NCBI RefSeq assembly: GCF_000423565.1
Contig: NZ_AUIF01000057.1
Coordinates: 1 to 57,453, forward strand
Length of the DNA: 57,453 nt
Direction of reading: 5' to 3'
Origin: Runella zeae DSM 19591
Lineage (GTDB): Bacteria > Bacteroidota > Bacteroidia > Cytophagales > Spirosomataceae
The translations under genes and the position numbers were made by a program. Positions 17,531-26,096 of this stretch are shown piece after piece. Every line of letters starts with the position of its first letter. Position 1 is the first letter of the stretch. The notes under the pieces were generated by a model. It saw only the letters and a list, made by a program, of their open reading frames with translations, was not told where the DNA came from and ran no database searches.

Positions 17531-17561
17531 GGCTTATCAAGTTTTGGAAACTTGGTAGGTC
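17531..17561. repeat. Second copy of the palindromic repeat
   Basis: ggcttatcaagttt-tgg-aaacttggtaggtc forms the same 14-bp stem with wobble pairs in place of some Watson-Crick pairs. Confidence 0.7.
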
Positions 17562-17570
17562 TTAAAACAA

Positions 17571-17599
17571 AAAAAGCGCGACCAACGGTCACGCTTTTT
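17571..17599. terminator. Bidirectional rho-independent terminator
   Basis: AAAAAGCGCGACC-aac-GGTCACGCTTTTT forms a 13-bp stem with one mismatch, A- and T-rich flanks on both sides. It sits between the convergent cvfB and oxidoreductase genes. Confidence 0.85.
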
Positions 17600-17620
17600 C
17601 ACACGAATGTCTATTGTTTA

Positions 17621-17699
17621 CCCCAATAGATGTCTATATTTCGAGATGAAATGTCAGCAGTTAATAGGCAGTCCTATATATCACTAGACGTCATTGGGG
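17621..17699. repeat. Imperfect inverted repeat flanking 48 bp
   Basis: ccccaatagatgtcta (17621-17636) and tagacgtcattgggg (17685-17699) are near-complementary. They could fold as one large structure at the 3' side of the oxidoreductase gene or be the ends of a small relic element. Confidence 0.5.
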
Positions 17700-17731
17700 A
17701 ATAAAAGGTTGGAATGCTTCTCCATTTTTTT

Positions 17732-18880
17732 TTAACTACGCATATCTTCCATGAGTTTTTGTAACACTCCCACTACCTTTTCGGTCTGCTCACGACTAGG
17801 GGTGGTATCCCAATTTCCGACGATACCATTGCCTCCTAAATAGATACCGTCTTTGCGTGAGATGATACTTGCCCCTTTGGTATTGAGCTTGTAAGTCACT
17901 TCGGGCTGCGGAATCAAACACGAAAGCTGCCCCGAAACGGGAGTTAGGTGTTCGTCATTAAAAATAGCTTTTGCCCCCAAACCCATACAGTTGACGATGC
18001 ATTTTTCGGGCAAAGCATCAATATCTTCCAAACGTTTGATTTCGTGAATCTTCACTTTTCCGCCAAACAACAAAAAATCAGTCATGTGCTTGTGGAGATA
18101 GGTAGGGATATTGATCATCACATTTGAACGCCTTGATACATAATCTGCCTTGAAAGGATGTTGTTTTTTGGTGAGCGGAACACGTTCAGGAACCAATCCT
18201 GCCAAATCAGCAAAAATTTCGGAGTTGGGGCGTTCGGCAGGAGGCTCATCAAAAACATTGTACTCATCTACCCAAGAGATAATATCGTTGAGCCCCAATT
18301 GAAACTGAAATGCCCTGAAAGACAAACGAGTAGCTTTTTCCCACCATTCTTTAAATTCGGGTTTTATTTTTTGAGGGTCGCATACCCGCGACGACGGCGA
18401 CCAAGTCCCAGTAGCCAAACTACTCGTGATGTTTGGTGCCAATTCTTTGGCATAAATCGTGACTTCAATCCCGCGTTCTTGAAGCAAACGGGCGGTTGTG
18501 AGACCAATCGTACCTGCCCCAATAACACCCACTTGCTTGATACCCGTTTTCAAAACTTCTTCACGCGCCATCATGCCTGTTCCCCACGATAGAGACCAGC
18601 CACTGCCGCCATGACCATAATTGTGCACAATAGTTTTAGACCCAAGCTGCTCAGATTCTAGCCGAGGCCCCAACGAACGAAAGGGACGCAAGCCCACTGT
18701 TTCGCGGACAATTCGGTCCATCGAAAGGCGTAATTTGGGGATGCGGTAGTATCCCATGTTGATTTGAAAGTGCTTGTCAGCATAGCCTTTGGCTGCACTT
18801 GCACAAGAAGCAACAGTACCACCTACGGCCGCCCAACTACCCGCTATTGCGGCTTGTTGGATAAATCCACGACGATTCAT
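17732..18880 (-). CDS. Exported FAD oxidoreductase, D-amino-acid oxidase family with circularly permuted motif order
   Basis: A 382-residue flavoenzyme. Residues 1-29 look like a Tat signal (MNRRGFIQQAAIAGSW) with a possible lipobox at Cys26 (TVASC). The order of motifs is unusual. The block that closes normal D-amino-acid oxidases comes first here: GLRPFRSLGPRLE (63-75, with the substrate Arg65 equivalent) and HNYGHGGSGWSLSWG (86-100). The Rossmann motif GVIGAGTIGLTTARLL (118-133), normally at the extreme N-terminus, follows it. The protein then runs through the usual middle (VNCMGLGAK, 296-304) and ends at GGNGIVGNWD (349-358) plus a helix. In the canonical fold that helix leads directly into the GxRPxR segment. 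All parts are present once, so the gene is permuted and not truncated. It is divergent from an exported RidA. Confidence 0.85.
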   Translation of the reverse strand: MNRRGFIQQAAIAGSWAAVGGTVASCASAAKGYADKHFQINMGYYRIPKLRLSMDRIVRETVGLRPFRSLGPRLESEQLGSKTIVHNYGHGGSGWSLSWGTGMMAREEVLKTGIKQVGVIGAGTIGLTTARLLQERGIEVTIYAKELAPNITSSLATGTWSPSSRVCDPQKIKPEFKEWWEKATRLSFRAFQFQLGLNDIISWVDEYNVFDEPPAERPNSEIFADLAGLVPERVPLTKKQHPFKADYVSRRSNVMINIPTYLHKHMTDFLLFGGKVKIHEIKRLEDIDALPEKCIVNCMGLGAKAIFNDEHLTPVSGQLSCLIPQPEVTYKLNTKGASIISRKDGIYLGGNGIVGNWDTTPSREQTEKVVGVLQKLMEDMRS

Positions 18881-19048
18881 ATGAGAAGGTTAGATTGTTG
18901 ATTGAATTATTGTCTCCGTGCGGCCTTCGGAGGATTTTATCAAATCTACTCTTAAATCAATGTACAACAAAATATAATTTTAGTTATTTTACATTCTCAA
19001 AAATTATATTTCAAAATCCAACATTTCACAACACAAAAACTAAAAATT

Positions 19049-19540
19049 ATGCAAAAATTACTTTTATCGTTTTGGGGATGTATCTGCCTGTGCTTTACAT
19101 TTCAAGAAGTCGAAGCCCAAGCGGTTACTTTTTTTGGAAACCCTTCTTCGGCCATTTCGTCGGGAGCAATTGTGCCAGAGGGCAAAAAAATGTACTGGAC
19201 GAGTGGTATCGTCGCAGATGTAGCAGATAGTACGGCTCAAGTAGGCAGTTATGCGCGTTTTGGCAATACCAAAACCCAAGCTCTGAGTATTTTAAAAAAA
19301 ATGAATCAGGCTTTGGCACTTCAAAAACTCACCTTCAAAGATGTGCTTTACCTGCGCGTATATGTAGCTCCTGATATGTTTCAGAACAATAAAATCGATT
19401 ATCAAGGATGGTTTGATGCTTATGCACAGTACTTTGGCACCAAAGAAAACCCCACCAAACCCTGTCGCTCTACCATTGGAGTGGCCGCCCTCGTACAACC
19501 CGACAAGTTTATTGAAATAGAACTTGTGGCGGTGTACTAG
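19049..19540 (+). CDS. Exported RidA/YjgF-family protein
   Basis: A 163-residue RidA-like protein with a signal peptide (MQKLLLSFWGCICLCFTFQEVEAQ). The mature part shows AISSGAIVPEGKKMYWTSGIVAD, QALSILKKMNQALALQKLTFKDVLYLRVYVAP and the C-terminal CRSTIGVAALVQPDKFIEIELVAV. The Arg in CRST matches the conserved arginine of RidA that holds the carboxylate of 2-imino or 2-enamino acids, and the final Glu region (IEIELVAV) matches the active-site strand. RidA enzymes hydrolyse reactive imino acids to keto acids. An exported version next to an exported amino-acid oxidase makes chemical sense, because such oxidases release imino acids. The two starts are 168 bp apart on opposite strands and may share control. 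Confidence 0.88.
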   Translation: MQKLLLSFWGCICLCFTFQEVEAQAVTFFGNPSSAISSGAIVPEGKKMYWTSGIVADVADSTAQVGSYARFGNTKTQALSILKKMNQALALQKLTFKDVLYLRVYVAPDMFQNNKIDYQGWFDAYAQYFGTKENPTKPCRSTIGVAALVQPDKFIEIELVAVY

Positions 19541-19625
19541 TACTGATTTTCAAAATTTTATAGTAAATGAAGTGACCAAAGCCAAGGGAAAGTAGTCATA
19601 GCATGAAACTAAACTATTTTACCCT

Positions 19626-20435
19626 ATGGAACAAAACCTTATTTCTATCAAAGACCAAATCGTACTTGCTATTACTCAATATGGCGGCAAGATTTTGCTT
19701 GCCATTGTGGTATTTATGATTGGGCGGATGATTATTAGTCGTATCAACAAGGTCATTAGCGACCGCATGACTAGCAGCCACGTTGATAGAGACGTACAGC
19801 CTTTCGTAAAGTCATTGATTACCGTAGGGCTCAATATCATGCTTTTGTTGAGTTGTGCTGGTATTTTGGGGATTCAAACTACGTCCTTTGTCGCGATTTT
19901 GGGAGCGGCAGGCTTGGCCGTTGGGCTTGCTTTACAAGGCAGCCTTGCCAACTTTGCGGGCGGGGTCTTACTGTTGGTATTTAAACCTTTCAGAGTAGGC
20001 GACCTCATCAACGCACAAGGATTTACTGGCACGGTAGAAGCTATTCGCATCTTCGATACGGTGTTGGTTACGGTTGACAACAAAACCATCACGCTCCCAA
20101 ATGGCCCTCTTTCAACAGGCCCTATCACTAATATTTCGGCCAAAGGCGATATTAGAGTAGACATGGTGTTTGCGGCAGGAAGTCAGAATGGTGTCGACAA
20201 AATCCGCGCAAGTATCGAGAAAGTAATCGCCGCTTGCCCTTATGCCACCAAAACCAAGCATGATGTATTGGTCACCAAACTCACCGAAAACGCCATTCAT
20301 TTTGACGTGAGAGTGTGGACCAAAGCGGAGACATTCTGGGAAACGTATTATTATGTACATGAGCATATTAGTAAGCAATTTGCTAATGATAAAGTAGAGC
20401 CCCCTTTGTTTAGGTACACGATACACCAAGGATAA
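19626..20435 (+). CDS. Small-conductance mechanosensitive channel (MscS family)
   Basis: A 269-residue MscS-type channel of the inner membrane that opens under tension to release solutes. It has three membrane helices: ~18-38 (ILLAIVVFMIGRMIISRI), ~63-83 (LITVGLNIMLLLSCAGILG) and the pore-lining helix ~92-125 with the Gly/Ala pattern GAAGLAVGLALQGSLANFAGG. The cytosolic beta domain follows with VFKPFRVGDLINAQGFTGTV and TLPNGPLSTGPITN, both signature sequences of the family. Length equals that of E. coli MscS. It begins 85 bp after the RidA gene and ends at a strong terminator shared with the convergent amidohydrolase gene. Confidence 0.95.
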   Translation: MEQNLISIKDQIVLAITQYGGKILLAIVVFMIGRMIISRINKVISDRMTSSHVDRDVQPFVKSLITVGLNIMLLLSCAGILGIQTTSFVAILGAAGLAVGLALQGSLANFAGGVLLLVFKPFRVGDLINAQGFTGTVEAIRIFDTVLVTVDNKTITLPNGPLSTGPITNISAKGDIRVDMVFAAGSQNGVDKIRASIEKVIAACPYATKTKHDVLVTKLTENAIHFDVRVWTKAETFWETYYYVHEHISKQFANDKVEPPLFRYTIHQG

Positions 20436-20437
20436 AA

Positions 20438-20472
20438 AAAAAGCGCCGCAAACTGTAATTGCGGCGCTTTTT
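20438..20472. terminator. Bidirectional terminator
   Basis: AAAAAGCGCCGCAA-loop-TTGCGGCGCTTTTT, a perfect GC-rich stem with A and T tracts, between the convergent mscS and amidohydrolase genes. Confidence 0.92.
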
Positions 20473-20512
20473 CTCTTTTAAAAAAACTCATTCATTTTCA
20501 AATTCTAGGCTT

Positions 20513-20573
20513 GACTTTCTAAGTTTTTAGCCTATTGAATCCAAATCACTTCAAAACTTAAACTTAGAAAGTC
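20513..20573. repeat. Palindromic repeat copy with long loop
   Basis: gactttctaagttt (20513-20526) and aaacttagaaagtc (20560-20573) are perfect inverted copies, 33 nt apart, related to the hairpin at 17481-17511 (C/T change in the stem with the compensating G/A change). Confidence 0.75.
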
Positions 20574-20591
20574 TCTGGGCATCTTTAGCAC

Positions 20592-22268
20592 TTACTTCCC
20601 ACTCTCTAGTTTTATTTTTTTCAAATCTTCTTTTTGGTCGTCTCTCAAAGTGGGATACTTGATACCTAGCTGCTCCAAATAAGTCTTATACTTGGTAGGG
20701 TCATAATAATACTTCGAAAGTTCGGGCTTGAATTTGTTCATTATCTCACGATTGAGATATACAGCGGGCATTTCTTTGGGCGAAATCAAAGGCGTGTATT
20801 GCATTTCTTTGGTCTGCTCATTTTTATAATAATCCCACGCATCCTTGATAATCTCAGGTTTGAGCAACATATCAATCAAAGTCATCGCTTCAGCTTTGGC
20901 ACCATACACGACTCCTTTGTGCGCAATGGGCGTCGCCATAGAAATGGCATTGGACCAGTGGTGCCCCGGCAATCCGGGAATGTTTGAAGGATAGCGAAGT
21001 ACAATAGTCGGCAATGACCAAGAAATATCGGCAATATCATCAGAGCCACCACCTATCGACATCGCCTGCCCGCCCATCATACGGGTAGGAGAGTCAGCAG
21101 GGAGGCCGATTGTATCCACTTTTGTTGCTAGCCCTGAAATTTTGGGAGCTTGTAGTTCTTTTTGGGAAGCCATTGCTAGCATTTGATCTTCTTCTGACCA
21201 AGTGGGCAAACCTACTTTTTTGATGTTTTGATACATGGCTTCAGCAATAGGCTTATTGAAATGCCCCGGCCAAGCCGAGCCCAAGATTTCGTAAGTAAAC
21301 TTGGTATCTGTCATCAAAGCAGCTCCTTCCGCAATTTTGACCCCAATATCAAACAGTTTCTTGATTTTGGGATAAGAACGTTCACGAAAATAATACCAAA
21401 CGGCAGCTTTGGAAGGAACTACATTGGGCTGGTCGCCACCGTCGGGAATCACATAGTGAGAGCGTTGAGTAACTTCTAAGTGCTCACGGCGAAAATTCCA
21501 ACCAATATTCATCAATTCAACCGCATCCAACGCGCTACGTCCGCGCCAAGGCGCTCCTGCCGCGTGGGCAGCGGCTCCTTCAAAATTGAACCGCACCGAC
21601 ACCAAACCATTGTTGCCAGCATCACCATACGAAACGCCTAGGTTGTTGCCAACGTGCGTAAAGATACAAGCATCTACATCTTTGAAGTAGCCATCACGCA
21701 CATAAAATGCTTTAGCTCCCACCAATTCCTCGGCGACTCCCGGCCATAAGACCAAGGTTCCAGGGATTTTTTCGCGCTCCATGATTTCTTTCACGGCCAA
21801 AGCCGAAATAATATTCAACGCCTGCCCCGAATTATGCCCCTCCCCATGACCCGGCGCACCCACCACAATCGGGTCTTGGTAGGCTACCCCCGGTTTTTGG
21901 GATGCCTTAGGAATACAATCCACGTCCGAGCCAATCGCTATTACGGGTTTGCCGCTTCCCCACTTTGCCAGCCATGCCGTAGGCATATTGGCAATGCCAC
22001 GCTCAACGGTAAAGCCGTTTTTTTCGAGTAACTCGGTCAGATAGCGATAGCTTTCTACTTCCTGAAAACCGAGTTCAGAAAAGCTAAAGAGCATGTCGTT
22101 GATTTGTTGTCCCAATTGGGCGCGTTTTTCAACTCCCGCCGCCGCTTCTTGTTTGAGTTTTTCGAGGCGGGCTTGTTCAGGTGTAAGTTTGGGAGATTTT
22201 TTGGACTGAGCTCCGCTGATTGAACACATTCCTACCAACACTAGTAAGGTGTAGAGCGTTTTTTTCAT
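20592..22268 (-). CDS. Exported M20-family amidohydrolase (AbgB-like)
   Basis: A 558-residue exported metal-dependent amidohydrolase. The signal peptide ends near SGAQS. The core matches the M20 / aminobenzoyl-glutamate utilization protein B type: AIGSDVDCIP (~111-120), GHGEGHNSGQ (140-149, metal ligands), WPGVAEELVGAKAFYV (~175-190, with the catalytic Glu pair), and a dimerisation domain with FEGAAAHAAGAPWRGRSALDAVELMNIG. The ISWSLPTIVLRYP and GLPGHHWSNAI segments near the C-terminus fit the same group, which also includes exported peptide and indole-acetyl-amino-acid hydrolases. AbgB homologues are cytoplasmic; export suggests action on N-acyl or peptide substrates in the periplasm. Substrate unknown. 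Confidence 0.9.
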   Translation of the reverse strand: MKKTLYTLLVLVGMCSISGAQSKKSPKLTPEQARLEKLKQEAAAGVEKRAQLGQQINDMLFSFSELGFQEVESYRYLTELLEKNGFTVERGIANMPTAWLAKWGSGKPVIAIGSDVDCIPKASQKPGVAYQDPIVVGAPGHGEGHNSGQALNIISALAVKEIMEREKIPGTLVLWPGVAEELVGAKAFYVRDGYFKDVDACIFTHVGNNLGVSYGDAGNNGLVSVRFNFEGAAAHAAGAPWRGRSALDAVELMNIGWNFRREHLEVTQRSHYVIPDGGDQPNVVPSKAAVWYYFRERSYPKIKKLFDIGVKIAEGAALMTDTKFTYEILGSAWPGHFNKPIAEAMYQNIKKVGLPTWSEEDQMLAMASQKELQAPKISGLATKVDTIGLPADSPTRMMGGQAMSIGGGSDDIADISWSLPTIVLRYPSNIPGLPGHHWSNAISMATPIAHKGVVYGAKAEAMTLIDMLLKPEIIKDAWDYYKNEQTKEMQYTPLISPKEMPAVYLNREIMNKFKPELSKYYYDPTKYKTYLEQLGIKYPTLRDDQKEDLKKIKLESGK

Positions 22269-22407
22269 AGTTTAGGTTGACAAGTGTAAAAAAATCGTAA
22301 CAACTCAAAAATACAAAAAAACAAACTATAGTGGCTAAAACTTAGGTGATAATATAATGGAGTAACAAAATTTTCTTTCAATAGAACAAAGGCCATCCAC
22401 AAACCCC

Positions 22408-22415
22408 TATCTTTG
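22408..22415 (+). promoter_or_regulatory. Candidate -7 box TATCTTTG
   Basis: It matches the Bacteroidota -7 consensus TAnnTTTG exactly and lies 31 bp before the M14 peptidase start. I could not find a convincing -33 TTTG at the usual distance. Confidence 0.5.
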
Positions 22416-22446
22416 GAATATCCTATTCATCATCAATCTCAACAAT

Positions 22447-24999
22447 ATGTTTAAACCTTTACTTTTTGCGTTCTTTTTTTACACATTTACCGTGTATAGT
22501 CAAAATGACTACTTTTTTGGCGGCAAAAAATTGAATCCTGCTATTCCTTCTCCTCAGCAGTATTTGGGCTACGCTATCGGCGATCACCAAACCCGCTACG
22601 ACAAGCTAGTGGCTTATATGTACGAGCTCGACCGCCTCTCCGACCGCGTCAGTGTGAGTGTCATCGGCGAAACCTACGAGAAGCGTCCTCATCTGGTAGT
22701 GATGTTTTCGTCACCTTCCAATATTTCACAACTACCTCAAATACAGCAAGAGCGAACCAAACTCGTCAATCCTTCCGCACCCATGCCCGACATTTCCAAG
22801 ATGCCGGTCTTGGTACAATTGGGGGCCAATGTACACGGCAACGAAACCTCCGGCGGCGAAGCCATGATTTTGGCGGCTTACTATCTGGCGGCTTCCGAAG
22901 AGGAAGAAGTAAAAAAGTGGCTCGACCATGCCGTAGTCTTCATCGAACCCGTACTCAATCCCGACGGTCGAGATCGCTTTGTGAGCTGGGTCAACCAAAA
23001 CAAAGGCACTCCCCTTGTAGCTGACCCCAACGACCGCGAACACAATGAAGTATGGCCTGGTGGACGTACCAATCACTACTGGTTTGACCTCAACCGCGAT
23101 TGGTACCTTGCCGTACACGTAGAAAGCCAAAACCGCCTTAAATTTTATCATCAATGGCTTCCCAATGTTGTCACGGATCATCACGAAATGGGAACCAACG
23201 CCACTTTTTTCTTCGAACCTTCCAAAGAAAATGCCGAAAACCCACTGATACCGGCTTATGTTTACAAAACCCTCAATACCAAATTTGCCAAATACTACGA
23301 AAATGCCCTCAATGCGATTGGGTCGCTGTATTATACCAAAGAATCCTTCGACAACCTTTATCCTGGCTATGGGTCAAGCTATCCCGATATTCAGGGAGGA
23401 TTGGGGCTATTGTTTGAACAAGCTAGTTCGCGTGGGTACATTCAAGATAGTCAGCATGGCCCTGTGACCTTCGCTTTTACCATTCGCAACCAATTGGTAT
23501 GTGCTTTAGCTACCTGTCAAGCAGCCGTAGACGAACGTCAAAATCTGCTTAAATTTCAACGCGATTTTTTTGCTAGTGCGGTCAGTGATGCCAACAAGCA
23601 ACCCATCAAAGGATACATCGTAGGCGACAATCAGGATGCGAACAAGCTCAAAAAATTTGCCCAATTTTTATTGTACCATCAAATCGAAAGCTATCAACTT
23701 TCTGACAACTTAAACACGGACGGAAAGACCTTTGAAAAAGGTAAAGCCTTGTTTGTTCCGACGGCGCAACCCCAATATCGAATGGTGCAGAGTATTTTTG
23801 AGAAGCCCACCAAATTTGCCGATAGCTTGTTTTATGACGCCTCCGCTTGGAATATGCCCCTGGCATTTGGTCTTACACATGCCGAACTCAAAACCCTCCC
23901 TGCCAAAAACACCCGCCTTACCGAAGATTTCCTAAAAACTCCCACGGTTGCCCCTGTTAAGTCTGAATATGCTTATTTGTTAGATTTTTCTGATTTTATG
24001 GCGACCAAAGCCCTGTATAAATTATTAGAACACAACATCACCACCAAAGTAGCGATGCGTACTTTCAAAATTGGGGACAAAAACTACGGGCATGGCTCAT
24101 TGATGATACCCGTACAAGGGCAACGCCTCAACGCTACTACGCTTTTTGAAACAATAAAAACAATCGGGCAAGAAGCACAAGTTAATTTTGTAGGAATTCC
24201 TAGCGGTTTTAGTCAAAGCGGAATTGATTTGGGAAGCAACAATTTCCAGAAAGTAACCAAACCCGAAGCCCTCATCGTAACGGGCCAAGGAGTAGCAAGC
24301 TATGAAGCGGGCGAAGTGTGGTATTGGCTTGATACCCACGTAGGAATGCCCATCACGAAAGTTGACATAGCGACCTTGCCCCGCCTCAACCTCAGTCGCT
24401 ACAACGTCATCGTGATGGTATCGGGTCAATATGATCGCTCCTTAGCGCCCAAAATCAAACAGTGGGTAGCGAATGGCGGCACGCTCATTACCCTCAAAAC
24501 GGCCACTGAATGGGCACTCAAAAACGACATTGCCCACGAAACCCTCCGTATCCGTAATATATCTGATTCGAGCAAAAATATTCGCGTCAATTACGAAGAT
24601 GCGGCCGCCAACGAAGGCGCTCAAAATACGGGAGGTACTATGTTTGAAGCTGACATTGACATCACACATCCGATTGGATTTGGGTACAAAAACCGAAAAA
24701 TAACCCTTTACCGAAATGGCAACACGCTACTAGAACCTTCCAAAAATCCCTACAGCACCGTAGTACAGTATTCTGACAAACCTTGGCTGACGGGATATGT
24801 TCACCCTCAAACCCTCAAAAAAATCAGTGGCTCGGCGGGTGTGCTCGTCTCACCCGAAGGCAGCGGCCGTACCATTCTCTTTGCCGACAATCCTAATTTC
24901 AGAGGCGTGTGGTATGGTACCGAAAAGATGTTTTTAAACGCTATTTTCTTTGGGGCAAATATTTCGACCCCTACTCCCTTGGGGGCCAAAGAAGAGTAA
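22447..24999 (+). CDS. Exported M14 zinc carboxypeptidase family protein
   Basis: An 850-residue exported peptidase. The signal peptide (MFKPLLFAFFFYTFTVYSQ) is followed by an M14 domain at ~35-370. The zinc ligands HGNE are at 130-133 (ANVHGNETSGGEAMI) and the third ligand is in VVTDHHEMG. Substrate-binding Asn-Arg is in FDLNRDWYL and the catalytic Glu in LLFEQASSRG. The C-terminal half (~390-850) resembles the extra region of Bacteroidota 'zinc carboxypeptidase' proteins, including a DJ-1/GATase-like segment (RYNVIVMVSGQYDRSLAPKIKQWVANGGTLI). There is no sorting domain, so it is probably periplasmic. It would trim amino acids from imported peptides. It is monocistronic, ending in a terminator. 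Confidence 0.92.
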   Translation: MFKPLLFAFFFYTFTVYSQNDYFFGGKKLNPAIPSPQQYLGYAIGDHQTRYDKLVAYMYELDRLSDRVSVSVIGETYEKRPHLVVMFSSPSNISQLPQIQQERTKLVNPSAPMPDISKMPVLVQLGANVHGNETSGGEAMILAAYYLAASEEEEVKKWLDHAVVFIEPVLNPDGRDRFVSWVNQNKGTPLVADPNDREHNEVWPGGRTNHYWFDLNRDWYLAVHVESQNRLKFYHQWLPNVVTDHHEMGTNATFFFEPSKENAENPLIPAYVYKTLNTKFAKYYENALNAIGSLYYTKESFDNLYPGYGSSYPDIQGGLGLLFEQASSRGYIQDSQHGPVTFAFTIRNQLVCALATCQAAVDERQNLLKFQRDFFASAVSDANKQPIKGYIVGDNQDANKLKKFAQFLLYHQIESYQLSDNLNTDGKTFEKGKALFVPTAQPQYRMVQSIFEKPTKFADSLFYDASAWNMPLAFGLTHAELKTLPAKNTRLTEDFLKTPTVAPVKSEYAYLLDFSDFMATKALYKLLEHNITTKVAMRTFKIGDKNYGHGSLMIPVQGQRLNATTLFETIKTIGQEAQVNFVGIPSGFSQSGIDLGSNNFQKVTKPEALIVTGQGVASYEAGEVWYWLDTHVGMPITKVDIATLPRLNLSRYNVIVMVSGQYDRSLAPKIKQWVANGGTLITLKTATEWALKNDIAHETLRIRNISDSSKNIRVNYEDAAANEGAQNTGGTMFEADIDITHPIGFGYKNRKITLYRNGNTLLEPSKNPYSTVVQYSDKPWLTGYVHPQTLKKISGSAGVLVSPEGSGRTILFADNPNFRGVWYGTEKMFLNAIFFGANISTPTPLGAKEE

Positions 25000-25034
25000 T
25001 ATCTTCCATAAATTAGGGGAGATAGTCACTAACC

Positions 25035-25064
25035 AAAAAAGCTCAGAAAAATCTGGGCTTTTTT
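25035..25064 (+). terminator. Rho-independent terminator after M14 gene
   Basis: AAAAAAGCTCAGA-aaaa-TCTGGGCTTTTTT, a 13-bp stem with one wobble and a T tract, 35 bp after the stop codon. Confidence 0.85.
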
Positions 25065-25133
25065 GGGTTCTGGACGAGGCTGGGAAGTACATCTGATTAT
25101 AAGTTAGTACAGTGTTAGCTAAGTTTCTTTAAA

Positions 25134-25357
25134 TTTTACCCGCCGATTGGCGCAGATTGAAAGTCGCAAAAAACGCAGATTAAGTAAATGTGCGAATTTG
25201 AAAATGAGTTAATTTGAAAATAAAATCCTGACAATCAAACAATTAAATCGCTTCAAAAATTCAGTTTAATTTTGCATAATTACTTATTGGCTATATGCCC
25301 CCCTTTTTTCGGCGAAAATCTGCGCTTGCATTATTCAGCGCACTTCTGCGGGTAAAA
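25134..25357. repeat. Imperfect inverted repeat (MITE-like), ~220 bp
   Basis: The left arm reads ttttacccgccgattggcgc then agatt (25134-25158). The right arm around 25317-25357 reads aatctgcgc, then gcgcacttctgcgggtaaaa, complementary in blocks to the left arm. 'cgcagatt' occurs twice on the left side. Elements of this type are scattered in Cytophagales genomes. It marks the distal edge of the defence island. Confidence 0.5.
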
Positions 25358-25442
25358 AACAAAACTATTTACTTAACAATGTATTAGTGAATTAAATAAA
25401 CTCTAATTTTTGTATAAAATCAGGTAATTAAGGTTATAAAAA

Positions 25443-26096
25443 TCAAGACATTTGCAGCTCATCCAACTCCTTCTCTTTAGCTTTCAATTTTAAATTCAAC
25501 TCCACTTTTCGATTAAATTGTTTACAGGATGCGATATTTGCTTTAAGCTTTGCTATATCTTTTTCAATGGCCTGTATCTGCCGTTTAAATTCTACCAAAT
25601 CCTGCAAAGTTTTAGGTTGCACTTCCGATTGTTCAGATAACTGTATGCAAAAATCTTTATAAACAGCCTCCAGACTCTTTTTCAATCGAAAAGAATACTT
25701 GTTTTCTGAGGGAACGAACCATGTTGTCCTGAAAGTCCAATCTATTACTGAATTATCTTCGTTAACTGGATGAGGGTGTTTGGTTGAAGTAGACAGGTAG
25801 ATACTGTCCTCAAATTCTACCACGAAAACAATGCTGTAAGGAATGGCTTTGTCTATAATGTCAAGTAGAGGCTGAATATCTTCCTTTACTTTTAACTCTA
25901 CCTTAAAAACCTGAATTTCCTGAACTTGACCTGGTTCCAAATTAATGGTATCAGACGAAAGCTTATAGACCCAACTCATACGGGAAATGAGGTCTGTAAA
26001 TAACTTCTTCTGCTTTACGTTAGTATAAGCATCAAAAGCATTTTTAGGAATTACTTTATTTACTTTGGCAGTTGGAGGCAGATTGAATATCTCCAT
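25443..26096 (-). CDS. DUF4391 family protein
   Basis: A 217-residue cytoplasmic protein of the DUF4391 family, known mainly from operons with helicases and DNA methyltransferases in defence islands. Recognisable parts are KVIPKNAFDAYTNVKQKKLF at the N-terminus, SWVYKLSSDTINLEPGQVQEI, and IDKAIPYSIVFVVEF in the middle. The C-terminal ~55 residues are a charged coiled coil (IEKDIAKLKANI ... LKLKAKEKELDELQMS). No catalytic residues are evident; an adaptor or loading role for the neighbouring helicase is the simplest guess. The start codon follows the helicase stop directly (TAA then ATG), so translation is coupled. It is the last gene of the island operon. Confidence 0.88.
   Translation of the reverse strand: MEIFNLPPTAKVNKVIPKNAFDAYTNVKQKKLFTDLISRMSWVYKLSSDTINLEPGQVQEIQVFKVELKVKEDIQPLLDIIDKAIPYSIVFVVEFEDSIYLSTSTKHPHPVNEDNSVIDWTFRTTWFVPSENKYSFRLKKSLEAVYKDFCIQLSEQSEVQPKTLQDLVEFKRQIQAIEKDIAKLKANIASCKQFNRKVELNLKLKAKEKELDELQMS

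Larger units (their letters stand above)
25000..25442. other. Intergenic boundary of the defence island
   Basis: 443 bp with no gene. It contains the M14 terminator, a MITE-like inverted repeat and a pair of 'aatttgaaaat' minisatellite units near 25195, then AT-rich sequence downstream of the DUF4391 gene. Confidence 0.6.
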
